From positions 606,112,709 through 606,176,708 of the forward strand of contig NC_081413.1 in NCBI RefSeq assembly GCF_030272615.1: 64,000 bases of DNA, in the 5' to 3' direction. The notes below the pieces were generated by a model. The model searched no databases, was not told where the DNA came from, and was given only the letters and a program-made list of their open reading frames with translations. A program made the position numbers and the translations under genes. This DNA is from Cryptomeria japonica. Lineage: Eukaryota > Streptophyta > Pinopsida > Cupressales > Cupressaceae. Positions 54,869 to 64,000 of this stretch are shown here, in pieces; position 1 is the first letter of the stretch, and every line of letters begins with the position of its first letter.

Positions 54869-55499
54869 CTAAGATGAAGGTGCTTTAGATGAAATAAAGC
54901 ACTGTGTAGCCCAAAGGATATCTTTGTGCCTGATAATAGTCTCCATCCTACAAGAGGAAACCTCCTTGGGGCCACCATCTGATAATGCCCTTAGTATTCT
55001 CTTCTTACCATCAGCTAAGAACTCCAACTGTATTCTGTGGTGATCAATGACATGTCTACCAATTCCCTGTAACCACTGCATACCTATAACAGTATCATAA
55101 TCCTCTAAGGGTAAAAAATAAAAGTCATTTGTCAAAGTGTAGTCCCCCATCTGGATACAGAGTTGAGGAATCCTCTTGGTATATCCCAACACTGCACCAT
55201 TTGCAACCTTCAAACCAAATCCTAAAAAATTCCTCTGTTTGTAACCCACATCTCTCTACCATATGTTGATCAATAAAGTTATGGGTCGCTCTAGTATCTA
55301 CTAAACACACTACACGTTTCCCGTGAATAGTTCCCTTCAATCTGAAAGCGTGGAACTTAGGATAATGGGAAAGAGTGGCCATGGTAACATTGGTCATAGC
55401 CTGTGCATCATTAGAGTCAATCTCAATATGGGGAGACTCAATATGATCTCTCTCATCATTAGTGTCATGTATGTGCTCATCCTCCACATCTGAGCTCAC
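54869..55499 (-). pseudogene. E aspartic protease
   Basis: GKRVVCLVDTRATHNFID has Asp-Thr-Arg where Asp-Ser/Thr-Gly is required; a frameshift near 55230 moves to DYTLTNDFYFLPLEDYDTVI and GMQWLQGIG. Inactive. Confidence 0.82.
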
Positions 55500-56821
55500 T
55501 TCAATGAGATGAGCTTTGCCTTTACCAAGGCATCTATGACCCGGTTCCCAAAGTTCCTTACAAGTAAAACCTGGTTTCTTTCTCCTTAATTCATTTCTAG
55601 TCTCCTGATCAATCCTAGGAGAATATGTGTTACCCTTCTATGGATTGCAAGGCTTCTAGAAGGGTTTGGAGTTCCTGGGAAAGTTTTTGTTTTTCTGAAA
55701 AGTGGAGGATGGAGGAGTGGTGTCCAAGTATAACGTGAGTTGAATAGCCTCTTGCAAAGTCTTAGGCTTCAAAGCCTTGACTAAACCACGATATCTCTCA
55801 TGAAGTCCCTCTATGAAGAGCATACCTACCCTCCTATCAGGCATCTCTGGTACCATCACTGCTATACATTGAAATTCATTAATATATGTATCCACATGAC
55901 CCGACTGTTTTAGGAGAGCTAAATCCTTGTAATAAAGTTCCACATCTTTCCTGTCAAATCTGGAAATCGGCCTCTCTGTGAACTTGGTGTATGAATGAAT
56001 GAGAGTGTGATTTTGCGTGACCAATCCATGGTGCCACCAGTCATATGCGACACCCTCCAAATATAGGACAACAATCTGAATAGCCTCGTTTTCAGCAATG
56101 GGCTTCAAGGAGAGGTATATATCTAGCTTGTAAACCCACGCTTGTGCACTAGTGGAACCGCTGCCATCAAAAGTAGATAAAATCATCTTATCTGTACCCT
56201 TCTTCGGATCATTATTCCATAGTTGTCTGGGTCCCCTATCATTCTATCCCCTCATGGAATCACGACACTGCATATAATATTAATGCAACGGGAATGCATC
56301 TCTAACATGTGCTGGTAGATGTGCCCACTCATCGCTAGCAGCCATAACTGTGTCCTGGAAGGTGATTCCATTCTGAGGCTCAACCAACGGTGGTACAACT
56401 CTAGGAGTCATCCGTGGGAGCATAGGCCTATGTGTTGTCCTAGTATGGGTGCTGACCCTCCATGGTGAGATGGATGCATTACTAAGGAAGATGGAATTCT
56501 ACTATTGCCCCTACTTACTACAGCTGATATTGTCCTGCTACGGCTCCTGTGCCTTCCCTTATTATTTCCCAAATTCATTCTATCAAGTGTGTCATGTAAC
56601 CTATTGATTGCTTCAACAATTCTTGGATGTGTTTCAACCAAGCTCCTCATAATCTCATCAGGATTGAGTGGAATTTGTCTCTCCTGTCTAGGTGGGCTCC
56701 TTTTTCCTTTAGGTATATCACCCATATTAGTCTCAAAGGGTGGTTCTGTGACAAAATTTAAATCCACTCTAGGTCTCCTACGTGTGTAATATATGTAGGT
56801 ACCAAATCTGCCCCGCTGCAT
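55500..56821 (-). pseudogene. E gag
   Basis: The ATG at 56821 opens MQRGRFGTYIYYTRRRPR; a first frame runs to 56408 and the core continues in another (STFDGSGSTSAQAWVYKLD, YLEGVAYDWWH, LKQSGHVDTYINEFQ, MLFIEGLHERYRGLV). A zinc-knuckle remnant near 55540 reads FTCKELWEPGHRCLGKG, the chromovirus form. One frameshift and several stops. Confidence 0.85.
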
Positions 56822-56859
56822 AGAGTTACTCTGATGACCCCCAGGCTGGCAGGATCATC

Positions 56860-56871
56860 GCTTTAATACCA
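56860..56871 (-). promoter_or_regulatory. primer binding site remnant of E
   Basis: Minus strand TGGTATTAAAGC, two changes from the initiator tRNA-Met site, one base after the 5' LTR. Confidence 0.8.
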
Positions 56872-56872
56872 C

Positions 56873-58229
56873 TGAAAGATCCCTGACTAGAATTCTTATC
56901 TAAACTGCTAATTGTTTACAAATTCAAATTCTTTGACCAGCGAAAAGTGTTTTTGGAAGTTTATTTATTTTCTTTTTTTTTGTAGTTTTTTAGATTTATG
57001 ACAATACATGAAAAATAATAAATGTAATACAATAGATATAGAACTGATAATAGTTTCCAGACTTCTGATTATTAATTGCAACAAGTACAAATAATTAATA
57101 AAGAGGATTCTTGATAGAAATAAGTCGTTCAAGGCCTATCAGGTGTCCAATGCTAGGGTTTGAAGGTAGAATTTGAGCCTGAACTAAAGCAATGGCTTCT
57201 CTAAGCACCTCTAGCTGCTACTAAGGGTTGCAAATGACTTTATTTAACTCTAGCATAATTACCAAAAACTAATACTGAAGAATTATTCAGACCCAGTTGG
57301 AATTCCAAATTCTTGCCAGGCAAGATTCCCAAATTATGTCCATTTTCCTCAATGAATTGCTTATGTAGACCACATGTACTAGAATTCCTCTGAATAAATC
57401 ATGGACCTATTCTTCCTTATTGCTAACAATAAAATTAATCCCAATTCCAACTCCTAAATACCCCTAGTTTATTTATTTGGCAACCACACCTCCAAGCTAG
57501 GGTACGGTTGGCTGCAAAATGGTACAGTTGGCATTAATTACTAATGATTTGCAAAGTACTCTCTCCAAAACCACCCAAATCTGATCAATTCCACTTTCCC
57601 TTAAATCTGATGTCTAAAACAAAGGAATTCGGGCCCCCAATGGCCTGATAAGTGCATCAATATGAGTGTTGGAGTGATGTAGAAGGTTGGGGTAATGTCC
57701 AACCAGTCCAAGATTGAAGGGTTCCGTCCTCAATCAAGCTTCCACAAGCTATACCTGCTATGGAAGACTACTGCAGAGACCAAATGAATAATTTACAAAA
57801 CAAAAAAAAATGATACCTCTTTCCAACTCCAAGCCTCCTTTTTACCCCGCATACCCTCATCGTACTATTTGGCATCATTTAACGAATCTTTTCTCCTTAA
57901 ATAAGTTTGACCAGCAATGAGGGGGTAATTAGTCATCAAGAAGGGGCCATAATAAAGTTACTTTACCACCTAGGGATGTGTGCAAGGTAACTTAATAAAG
58001 TCTTTCTTAAACATCTTTTAAATTAACTTTTTCTATTTTTAGAAAAAGTAACTTATGTAGCTTTATATTATAAAGTTACTTTATTATTTCCACCAAAGTC
58101 ATAAGATGACTAAGTCTAGGTCCCCTTTAGCTAGCGAATTCATCTCCAAACACCGAAATTCACCTGTGGAGATGGATGATAGGTGAATCTGAGCAACTGA
58201 ATGGCAAATAAAGAAGAGGAGACATTACA
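56873..58229 (-). repeat. 5' LTR of E
   Basis: Minus strand TGTAATGTCTCC to GATCTTTCA; flanked by the GATAC duplication on the right. Confidence 0.93.
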
Positions 58230-58913
58230 GATACTGTAGAAAACATGGTTCTTGAGTTAATGCAGTGCAAGGCTCCACCGAGGGTTTATGCTTTGTATCT
58301 AAAGGAACAGTATCTATGTTTTAAACTTAACCGTATTGTTAGGGATCTCAGCCCTTCTTTGGAAACTCCATAAGTGTTCTATTGTGCTTACCAAAGCTCT
58401 TTTGTAGCCATTAAAAATTTGCTATGTGAGTTATATTTGCATAATTATGTTGTCTCTTTTGATAATGAATGGAATCCCCTTCTATATATTGGTGATATTC
58501 AATTAAAGGCATTGATGTCCTAGATACATAATGAAATTAGTATGGGGGTACAATCTAGAGTGCACAAAAATTTGGAACATGATTATCCACTTCCACTGAG
58601 AGCTGAGGCTAAAAACCCATGGTAGATGTATTATGACTGGCAAAAATTGTTGAATAGATCTAATGTCAGAAGCCAAGTTTTATCATTGAGGGAGGAAGTA
58701 TTTCAGGAGTATGAAAATTTGATTGGATCTGAGAATCAAACTGTAGTTGAATGTTTGACTCAGCGTTGGTATAGCCTTCCAGAGGATCTAAAGCAAGGTG
58801 AACCCCATTCATTGTCCAACTATCATGCAGCCATACAGAGAGCTCACAAGTATATCCGCTTGGGCAAGACAAAAGGTAATAATTGGCTACCTTTGATATT
58901 TCAATCGCCTATT
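58230..58913 (+). pseudogene. inverted second copy of D ORF3, second part
   Basis: Continues from 50657: ELMQCKAPPRVYALYLKEQY, FKLNRIVRDLSPSLETP, a stop, then MYYDWQKLLNRSNVRSQVLS, FQEYENLIGSENQTVVECLT and RAHKYIRLGKTKGNNW. It lacks the 22-bp duplication that breaks copy 1, so the frame is open here from 58626. Homology to copy 1 ends at CCTATTCTT (58912), where D gag begins on the other strand. Confidence 0.72.
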
Positions 58914-59725
58914 CTTCTTAGAAGAAGATCTGGAATACTTCTGACAAATTTGGCCAATGTCATTCCATGTTGATTGAGTTATATCACCACCTCCCATAAG
59001 GTCTAAAGCACCTCTCATAAATATCAACTTAAGAGAATATTCATTTAAAGTATTATGCTTGGACTTCTTGACACTGAATATAAATCTCTCCAGATAATCT
59101 TCTAGACTCTCATCCTCCCTTTGTGTCATTCTAAAGATATCATCCCCATGGTTGTCAGTCCCTCTACAATAATCTTTATATTTCACAAGAAACAATTGTT
59201 TCATCTCATCCCATGTATTGATTGTACTACTCCCTAGACTCATAAACCATCTCAAATTTGATTCTTTTAAAGTGACAGAAAATATTTTAAGTCTATGGGC
59301 ATCTGTAGTTTAATCATAACTCCTACAGAGGACATTAAATTCAAACAAGAAAGTATTGGGGTCCTTTGTCACCAGTCCATAAAATTTAGGAAGAGAAGAA
59401 GTTGGAATGTTCTTGAGGTTAGCATTATCATGCAAATCAGAAATGGGGAACTCAAATGTTGGGTTGACAAGTGGAGGTGGGTTATCTCCACTGGGGGGTA
59501 GATTTCCTTGCATTGGTCTTTAGGAAAAGTTACTGGACAAGGGTCCTCTTCATGAGGTCCAAAGAGGAAATGAAGGTTGTTCTCAGAAAGTTCAAATGCA
59601 AGCGGGTTCAAATTATCTAGGGCTTGATAAAGTACAGCAAAAGGGTTTACATCTGGTGCTTCATATGGATTGAATCTTGTATGATCAGGATGGTTAGGAA
59701 GGAATCTACCTTGAGCATCTCTTCT
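58914..59725 (-). pseudogene. element D gag (partial)
   Basis: One frame from 59513 to 58914 with a single TAA at 59310: LPKFYGLVTKDPNTFLFEFN, LRWFMSLGSSTINTWDEMKQ, FLVKYKDYCRG, MTQREDESLEDYLERF and FMRGALDLM. This is the Retrotrans_gag core of a plant gypsy group. The piece before 59513 is in another frame (ENNLHFLFGPHEEDP). Knuckles and gag end are missing at the 58913 junction; the N-terminus is cut at 59725 by C3. Confidence 0.87.
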
Positions 59726-60223
59726 TGTTGGATTTTGCCAAGATCAAGGGGTCAATGAAATGTACAAAATAGAGACACAATATAGGACAAGAATAAACTG
59801 TATTCTCATCAATAGAAAATGATTCAATAGTTATCAACTGGATTCAATAGTTATCAACAATGAATAGAGGCTTGCTTATATAGGCAAGGCTAGGGATATG
59901 TATGAGCACACAAACATGACATGTGGCTCAATAAGAAACAAGGGTAGGTAGAAAATAGGTGTGGGTAGGTAGGAGAAATAATATAATATTCCACATGAGG
60001 TGGATCACCCACCGAAGGTGGAATTATCACTCCACAATAAGTGGATATGATAGTGTAATAACAAGATCAACACCATAAAAGGTGGAATTTCTCCTACACA
60101 CACTATCCCAATGTGGCACAAACACCCAAGTGTCTCATATCCAAACTACTATGAAATGCATTATCCTAAGTAAACTTAAGTAAGTGTAATAATATCCATG
60201 ATGAATAATTATTTACACCAACA
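59726..60223 (-). repeat. 3' LTR of C3
   Basis: 498 bp, minus strand TGTTGGTGTAAATAATT to AAAATCCAACA. It differs from the C1 LTRs by a 21-bp tandem duplication (GATTCAATAGTTATCAACTG unit, 59821-59862). Confidence 0.92.
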
Positions 60224-60235
60224 CCCCCCCTTAAG
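60224..60235 (-). promoter_or_regulatory. polypurine tract of C3
   Basis: Minus strand CTTAAGGGGGGG before the LTR, identical to C1. Confidence 0.85.
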
Positions 60236-60443
60236 TGCAACTTAGGGGAATGCACTTAAGTCTACAATGCAACTAAGCAATGCTAGATGGGTCCCGACAA
60301 CTAGGCCATGTTAGGTACCCATGTACAAATGCAAATGCATGCAAACCAATGCAATGAAATCTCTCACAAAGTGGGGAAAGAGAGAAAAACCCAATGGGAA
60401 AAAACCCTCCCCCAAAAGAGAGATGAAAACATAGAAAGAACTC

Positions 60444-62723
60444 TCATAGAAGAATGTGAGGAACAAAACCCCATGTGAGGAAAAAGTCCCCCCCATATGA
60501 GAGAAGAAGAGAAGTCAAACTGTGATCCTCCCTCAATGAAGAATCTGCACCAATGATAGAAGCTCGATGTATGAAGAAACTGCTCCACGAACGTCGAACA
60601 ACATTCCTCCCCTTAGGAAGAAACAAAACCAAAGGTGTATCCATGAAGTCTCCCCAATCATGAATGGAAGATGTATGAAGAAAACTCATGATGAAAGGAA
60701 TCTCTGAAAATTGCTCAAGTGTCCCCATGTCGATGCTGAAAGATACCCCCTCCAAAGGTGGTAAACTGTGCCACACTACTGAAAAAGGCACTCCAAGATC
60801 TAGTGGAGATGGATGTAGAACATGTTCCAAAGAGTCATATGTCTCCTCAAAACATAAAGAGACCTCCTCCAACTGCTGTACATAAGTATCCACAATCATG
60901 TCAACCTCGAAAGAATGATCATGTAGAGAATGAACAAGAGGGTCAGAGTGTACCCTCGCAACAATCGAAGAAGGATCATCTTCATCAAAGAGAAGATGTA
61001 TGTCATCAATGATGTCTCCCAAATCTGCAATGTAGGATTCCACAAATAAACCTGCAATGTCTATCAAGTAATCATCCCATGAATTTGAAGCTGGAAGACA
61101 ATGAATATCCTGCTGCACTGAATCACATGAAGGCAAAACTGTCGCACTATCTGCATCATCAGGTGCAATAGGTGATGTGATATCAATATGAGGAGATGAA
61201 ATACAAGACTCGAGAACGGGGTCACATGTGAGAATCCCCATGTTCAAGTGTCCAAAGTTCTCCTCAAAATCTGAACCATCACAAGAAATGTGATCATCAA
61301 ATGTAGAATCATCAAATGTGAAATCATCATCATCAACAAAATCTGAAAAGGAGTATAACCGAGATGCATGATCAACCACCCCAGTCGCAATGATAGCTCT
61401 AGTCTCCATGTCTCTAATGAAAACTGAGTCAGGTGTGAACTCCACAACTCTCTTAGTTGCGCCATGTGTGATTTGATAGATAGAAAGGAGATTGTTTGTC
61501 AAGTGGGGTACACACAACACATCATTGAAGGAGTTATCCCCAATGTCAATAGATCCTTTCCCAATCACATCCATGTATGTATGATTGCCCATCAAAATCT
61601 GAGGCATGGTGCAAGGCTCAAATGTAGAGAACATAGACTGCGAAGATGCCATATGATGAGAAGCCCCTAAATCTAGAAGCCATCTCTCAGAATCATGACT
61701 GATAGTAGCACATAGAGCTTTTCCTTTTCTTGTTCCAAAAAGGTGAGTCTTTCCACTTGTAGAAGCCATGAATGCTTGCCCTTTTCCTTTTGAATGTGAG
61801 GAAGTGGAAGTTGATGAATCATCCTTCTTGTAGACTCTAGGCAAATCAATGTTATGCTTTTTGATGATATGTGTGAGCTCATCAATCTTCTTGGAAAAGC
61901 AACGATGCTCCTCATGACCAATCTTTTTACAATAAGCACAAGTAGGTCTCTCCCTCTTTGGTGAATTATCTCTCTTGGAAGAGGATGAATCTCCTTGTTG
62001 TGGAGAAGATGGTGCTTTTTCCTTAGGCTTTGATTGCCATTTCTTCTTGTTTGAGTTGTCCTTTCCTTGATTTCCTTTGTTCCCTTGATTTGCCACTAAT
62101 GCTTGAGACTTAGAAGCCTTAAGAATGCCCATGCTTATCAACTTAGTTTGTTCCATCATCAACATTTCATTGAAAGCATCAAATGTAGGCATTGTGTAGC
62201 TTGAACCCATTGTCATCCTATGGGTTTGGAAACTAGAAACAAATGCTGCATATTCTTGTGGAAGCTTGCCTATCAAGTTGAATATCAATTGAGTATCTTT
62301 CTTATCAATGCCACAATCTTTGAGTTGTGCCCTCAACTCATTTGCCTTAGTGACATAATCTTGTATAGTATCAAAGTTCTTGGGATCTAACATGGTGAGA
62401 TCACTATCAATTTGATATCCCCTAATCTCATCAACTTGACCATACAAGTCTTGAAACTTTTGCCAAGCATCCTTGATTAGAGTACATTTCTCAATATGAA
62501 AAATGAGATCCTTTGATACATACTTTCTTAAGGTACCAATTGCCATGATATTTTTAGTGAGCCAATCCAAGTGACCAACTGGATCAACCTTAGGATCAGC
62601 GGGAGCAACAATAGTTCCATCAATGTAATGAGTGAGTCCTTTTTCCATAAGTTTACTCCATGCATCAATTTTCCAAGTAGCATAATTATGTGGAGTTAAG
62701 AGAAGAAACTTAGAAAAACCCAT
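60444..62723 (-). CDS. C3 gag-protease-like polyprotein with acidic C-terminal tail
   Basis: 759 residues from the ATG at 62723 (MGFSKFLLLTPHNYATW). Same domains as the C1 protein: copia gag core, basic linker, knuckle CAYCKKIGHEEHRC, protease-like WLLDLGASHHM with Asp-Leu-Gly, pre-integrase block, acidic tail. The tail continues 50 residues past the C1 stop (RRSWSSFFIHRASIIGADSS) to YGGDFFLTWGF and a natural stop. Differences from C1 are scattered single changes. An intact frame in two separate insertions suggests the protein is, or was recently, needed for mobility. Confidence 0.9.
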   Translation of the reverse strand: MGFSKFLLLTPHNYATWKIDAWSKLMEKGLTHYIDGTIVAPADPKVDPVGHLDWLTKNIMAIGTLRKYVSKDLIFHIEKCTLIKDAWQKFQDLYGQVDEIRGYQIDSDLTMLDPKNFDTIQDYVTKANELRAQLKDCGIDKKDTQLIFNLIGKLPQEYAAFVSSFQTHRMTMGSSYTMPTFDAFNEMLMMEQTKLISMGILKASKSQALVANQGNKGNQGKDNSNKKKWQSKPKEKAPSSPQQGDSSSSKRDNSPKRERPTCAYCKKIGHEEHRCFSKKIDELTHIIKKHNIDLPRVYKKDDSSTSTSSHSKGKGQAFMASTSGKTHLFGTRKGKALCATISHDSERWLLDLGASHHMASSQSMFSTFEPCTMPQILMGNHTYMDVIGKGSIDIGDNSFNDVLCVPHLTNNLLSIYQITHGATKRVVEFTPDSVFIRDMETRAIIATGVVDHASRLYSFSDFVDDDDFTFDDSTFDDHISCDGSDFEENFGHLNMGILTCDPVLESCISSPHIDITSPIAPDDADSATVLPSCDSVQQDIHCLPASNSWDDYLIDIAGLFVESYIADLGDIIDDIHLLFDEDDPSSIVARVHSDPLVHSLHDHSFEVDMIVDTYVQQLEEVSLCFEETYDSLEHVLHPSPLDLGVPFSVVWHSLPPLEGVSFSIDMGTLEQFSEIPFIMSFLHTSSIHDWGDFMDTPLVLFLPKGRNVVRRSWSSFFIHRASIIGADSSLREDHSLTSLLLSYGGDFFLTWGFVPHILL

Positions 62724-63340
62724 AGCAGCAAAAAGAAAGGAACACAAGAGCACAAAAGCACAAGAGACACCCCCCCAAATTCACTCAATCAAAGTACCCC
62801 CCCCCCCCAAAGTGATGATTTTGGCACTTTATACTTAGTGCGATTACAATGAGCCACTTGCAAAACAAGGCAAAGTGGACTTATGATGCAAATTTTACAA
62901 CTTCTCAAATGAGATTCAAGAGACTTAAATCAATAGTGCAATGAATCTAACTAAGATTCAAGCAAATATACAAGTACCAAGAGAGCCAAAAAAGGCCAAA
63001 ATTTGAAAGTACAATTTCTACTTACAATGGCATCAATCTGATAGCATCATGTGAAAGTAGACAAAAAAATACGCACTTTCAAAAAAAACGGCACCTGAAA
63101 AGGAGGGCGTATGACCCCAAACGAAGCCTCTGAAGTTGCAAAAACTGGGATTACTCAGGTACAGTCACCAAAAACTGCATTTTCTGAAAAATTTGTGCAT
63201 CAAAATCAAAAAAATTCTTCAACACTGCGGAGAGCACGAAATTCTAGCCCATTTCAAAAAAAATTGCACCCAAAAAGGAGCAAAAATGAGCAAGTTATGG
63301 CCATTTGAAGTTGAACTGCAAAATCAAAAATGCAAATGGG
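62724..63340 (-). other. C3 leader, conserved part
   Basis: Nearly identical to 34162-34780 of C1, including GACCCCAAACGAAGCCTC. C10 run at 62799. Confidence 0.6.
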
Positions 63341-64000
63341 AGGGGGTCAAAAAAATTTCAAACCCTGCTGATGTGGCGCTGATGTCAGCAATTTATGGGA
63401 TTAAATTTGATGGCCATCTGACCGTCGGAAAAACTTTGCCCCTGCTGACTGAGCGTCCGTACTGTACGGACGTGATGACTGTGCAGGATGACTATGCGTA
63501 CGGAAAGCTGACTGGGCGAGCTGATTTGGCCGATGATGTGGCGATCCGTACGGAATCTGCGTGGCAAGGTTTTTACCGCGGGCCAGTGGCCGCCTGCCAC
63601 GTGGCGGGCGCGGTCCTCCGGTCTTCGTGACTGGTCATCCGCGTTGTGCCGGGAGGCGGCGGGAGGCGCCGAAGCCGGAGCGGCGGGAGGAGCCGCTGGT
63701 GGCGCTGTGCGGAGGTGTTGGGAGCTATGGTCGGGAAGCGGGGGTGGCGCCGGGAGGACGCGGCGATGGTAGCAGGCGGCCGGAGCGACCGGAGAAAGAA
63801 CTCGGCGATGGTGCAGCAGCCGGCGAGCGGAGGGAGCACTAGGGTTGGTGGTGGTGCCGGGACCTACGGATGGCGGTGGGTGCTACGGCCGGATGGGACA
63901 CTGCGCACAGACAGGTACGGGGCAAGTACAACCCTACAAAAACCAGTCGACACAGGGTACGAAAAGCACGGGGGGTCTGCGGACCCCCAAAACAAATTGA
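63341..64000 (-). other. C3 leader, GC-rich variable part (cut by window end)
   Basis: CpG-rich, with CCGTACTGTACGG (63457) and repeated GGGAGG/GGCGGG words. It shares only islands with C1, and ends in the hairpin at 63970-63988. Frames on both strands are not called. Confidence 0.6.
63970..63988. promoter_or_regulatory. GC hairpin in C3 leader
   Basis: GGGGGTC-TGCG-GACCCCC, counterpart of the C1 hairpin at 35354-35373. Confidence 0.5.

Larger units (their letters stand above)
50658..58229 (-). mobile_element. E, Ty3/gypsy chromovirus (decayed, complete structure)
   Basis: LTRs of 1,366 bp (50658-52023) and 1,357 bp (56873-58229), exact GATAC duplications, priming-site remnant at 56871-56860 and a purine run before the 3' LTR. 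Gag, protease, RT, RNase H, integrase and a C-terminal chromodomain follow in the chromovirus order on the minus strand. Stops and a few frameshifts disable all genes. Confidence 0.93.
59726..64000 (-). mobile_element. C3, second family C element (5' end outside the window)
   Basis: 3' LTR (59726-60223), polypurine tract, long ORF and leader as in C1. The 5' LTR and priming site would lie within about 0.9 kb beyond the window if the leader is as long as in C1. The flank before the LTR is CTTCT (59721-59725), the expected duplication to find beyond the window. Confidence 0.93.

Noticed and set aside
63533-63842. Arg/Gly/Ala-rich frames on both strands near the window end
   Set aside because: Same GC-rich leader effect in C3; not conserved with C1.

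Overview
This window looks like intergenic DNA of a very repeat-rich plant nuclear genome. No host gene, rRNA, tRNA or CRISPR array is visible. Almost all of it is explained by LTR retrotransposons of several families, nested inside one another, plus one CACTA-type DNA transposon and simple repeats. Plant-type priming sites (TGGTATCAGAGC), Ty1/copia- and Ty3/gypsy-type domains, a chromodomain, AT-rich LTRs beginning TGTAGACACC and long nests suggest a large seed-plant genome, most likely a gymnosperm. The species assignment is inference only.

Left part (1-26,338): a remnant LTR (family G, 691-1926) precedes a tandem LTR-internal-LTR-internal arrangement of family B (LTRs at 2358-10216 and 13855-15111). 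Family B is gag-like only. Two non-autonomous copia-like elements are nested in it: A1 (3216-9885, target duplication GTCCC/GTCCT, inside a B LTR) and A2 (17802-25238, target duplication CATTG, inside the second B internal region). A1 and A2 share a gag-like ORF with zinc knuckles and a second ORF of about 1,060-1,125 codons where pol would be expected. Nothing resembling protease, integrase or reverse transcriptase is visible in either. A 66-bp in-frame tandem array (25963-26338) abuts a CACTA element (26339-28285).

Right part (28,286-64,000): one large gypsy element, D, lies on the minus strand and has been split repeatedly. Its pieces are gag (58914-59725), protease plus first half of reverse transcriptase (48516-50017), rest of RT plus RNase H (38443-39083), integrase (36955-38442) and an unrecognised downstream ORF3 (36230-36390 joined to 30030-31174). 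The splits are caused by C1 (31175-36229, target duplication CTTTC in ORF3), F (39089-48515, target duplication CTTTC in RT), and an inverted extra copy of ORF3 (50018-50657 plus 58230-58913), itself split by the chromovirus E (50658-58229, target duplication GATAC). A second family C copy, C3, starts at 59726 and runs off the window.

Only three reading frames look intact: the gag-protease proteins of C1 and C3, and a 505-codon Q/N-rich ORF in F. Complete autonomous pol sets exist only as pseudogenes in D and E; families A, B, C and F would have to borrow enzymes from other elements. The strongest candidates for something undescribed are the conserved ORF2 of A1/A2, the ORF3 of D, and the C family, which fuses gag and a protease-like domain with Asp-Leu-Gly at the active site to an unrecognised acidic tail.
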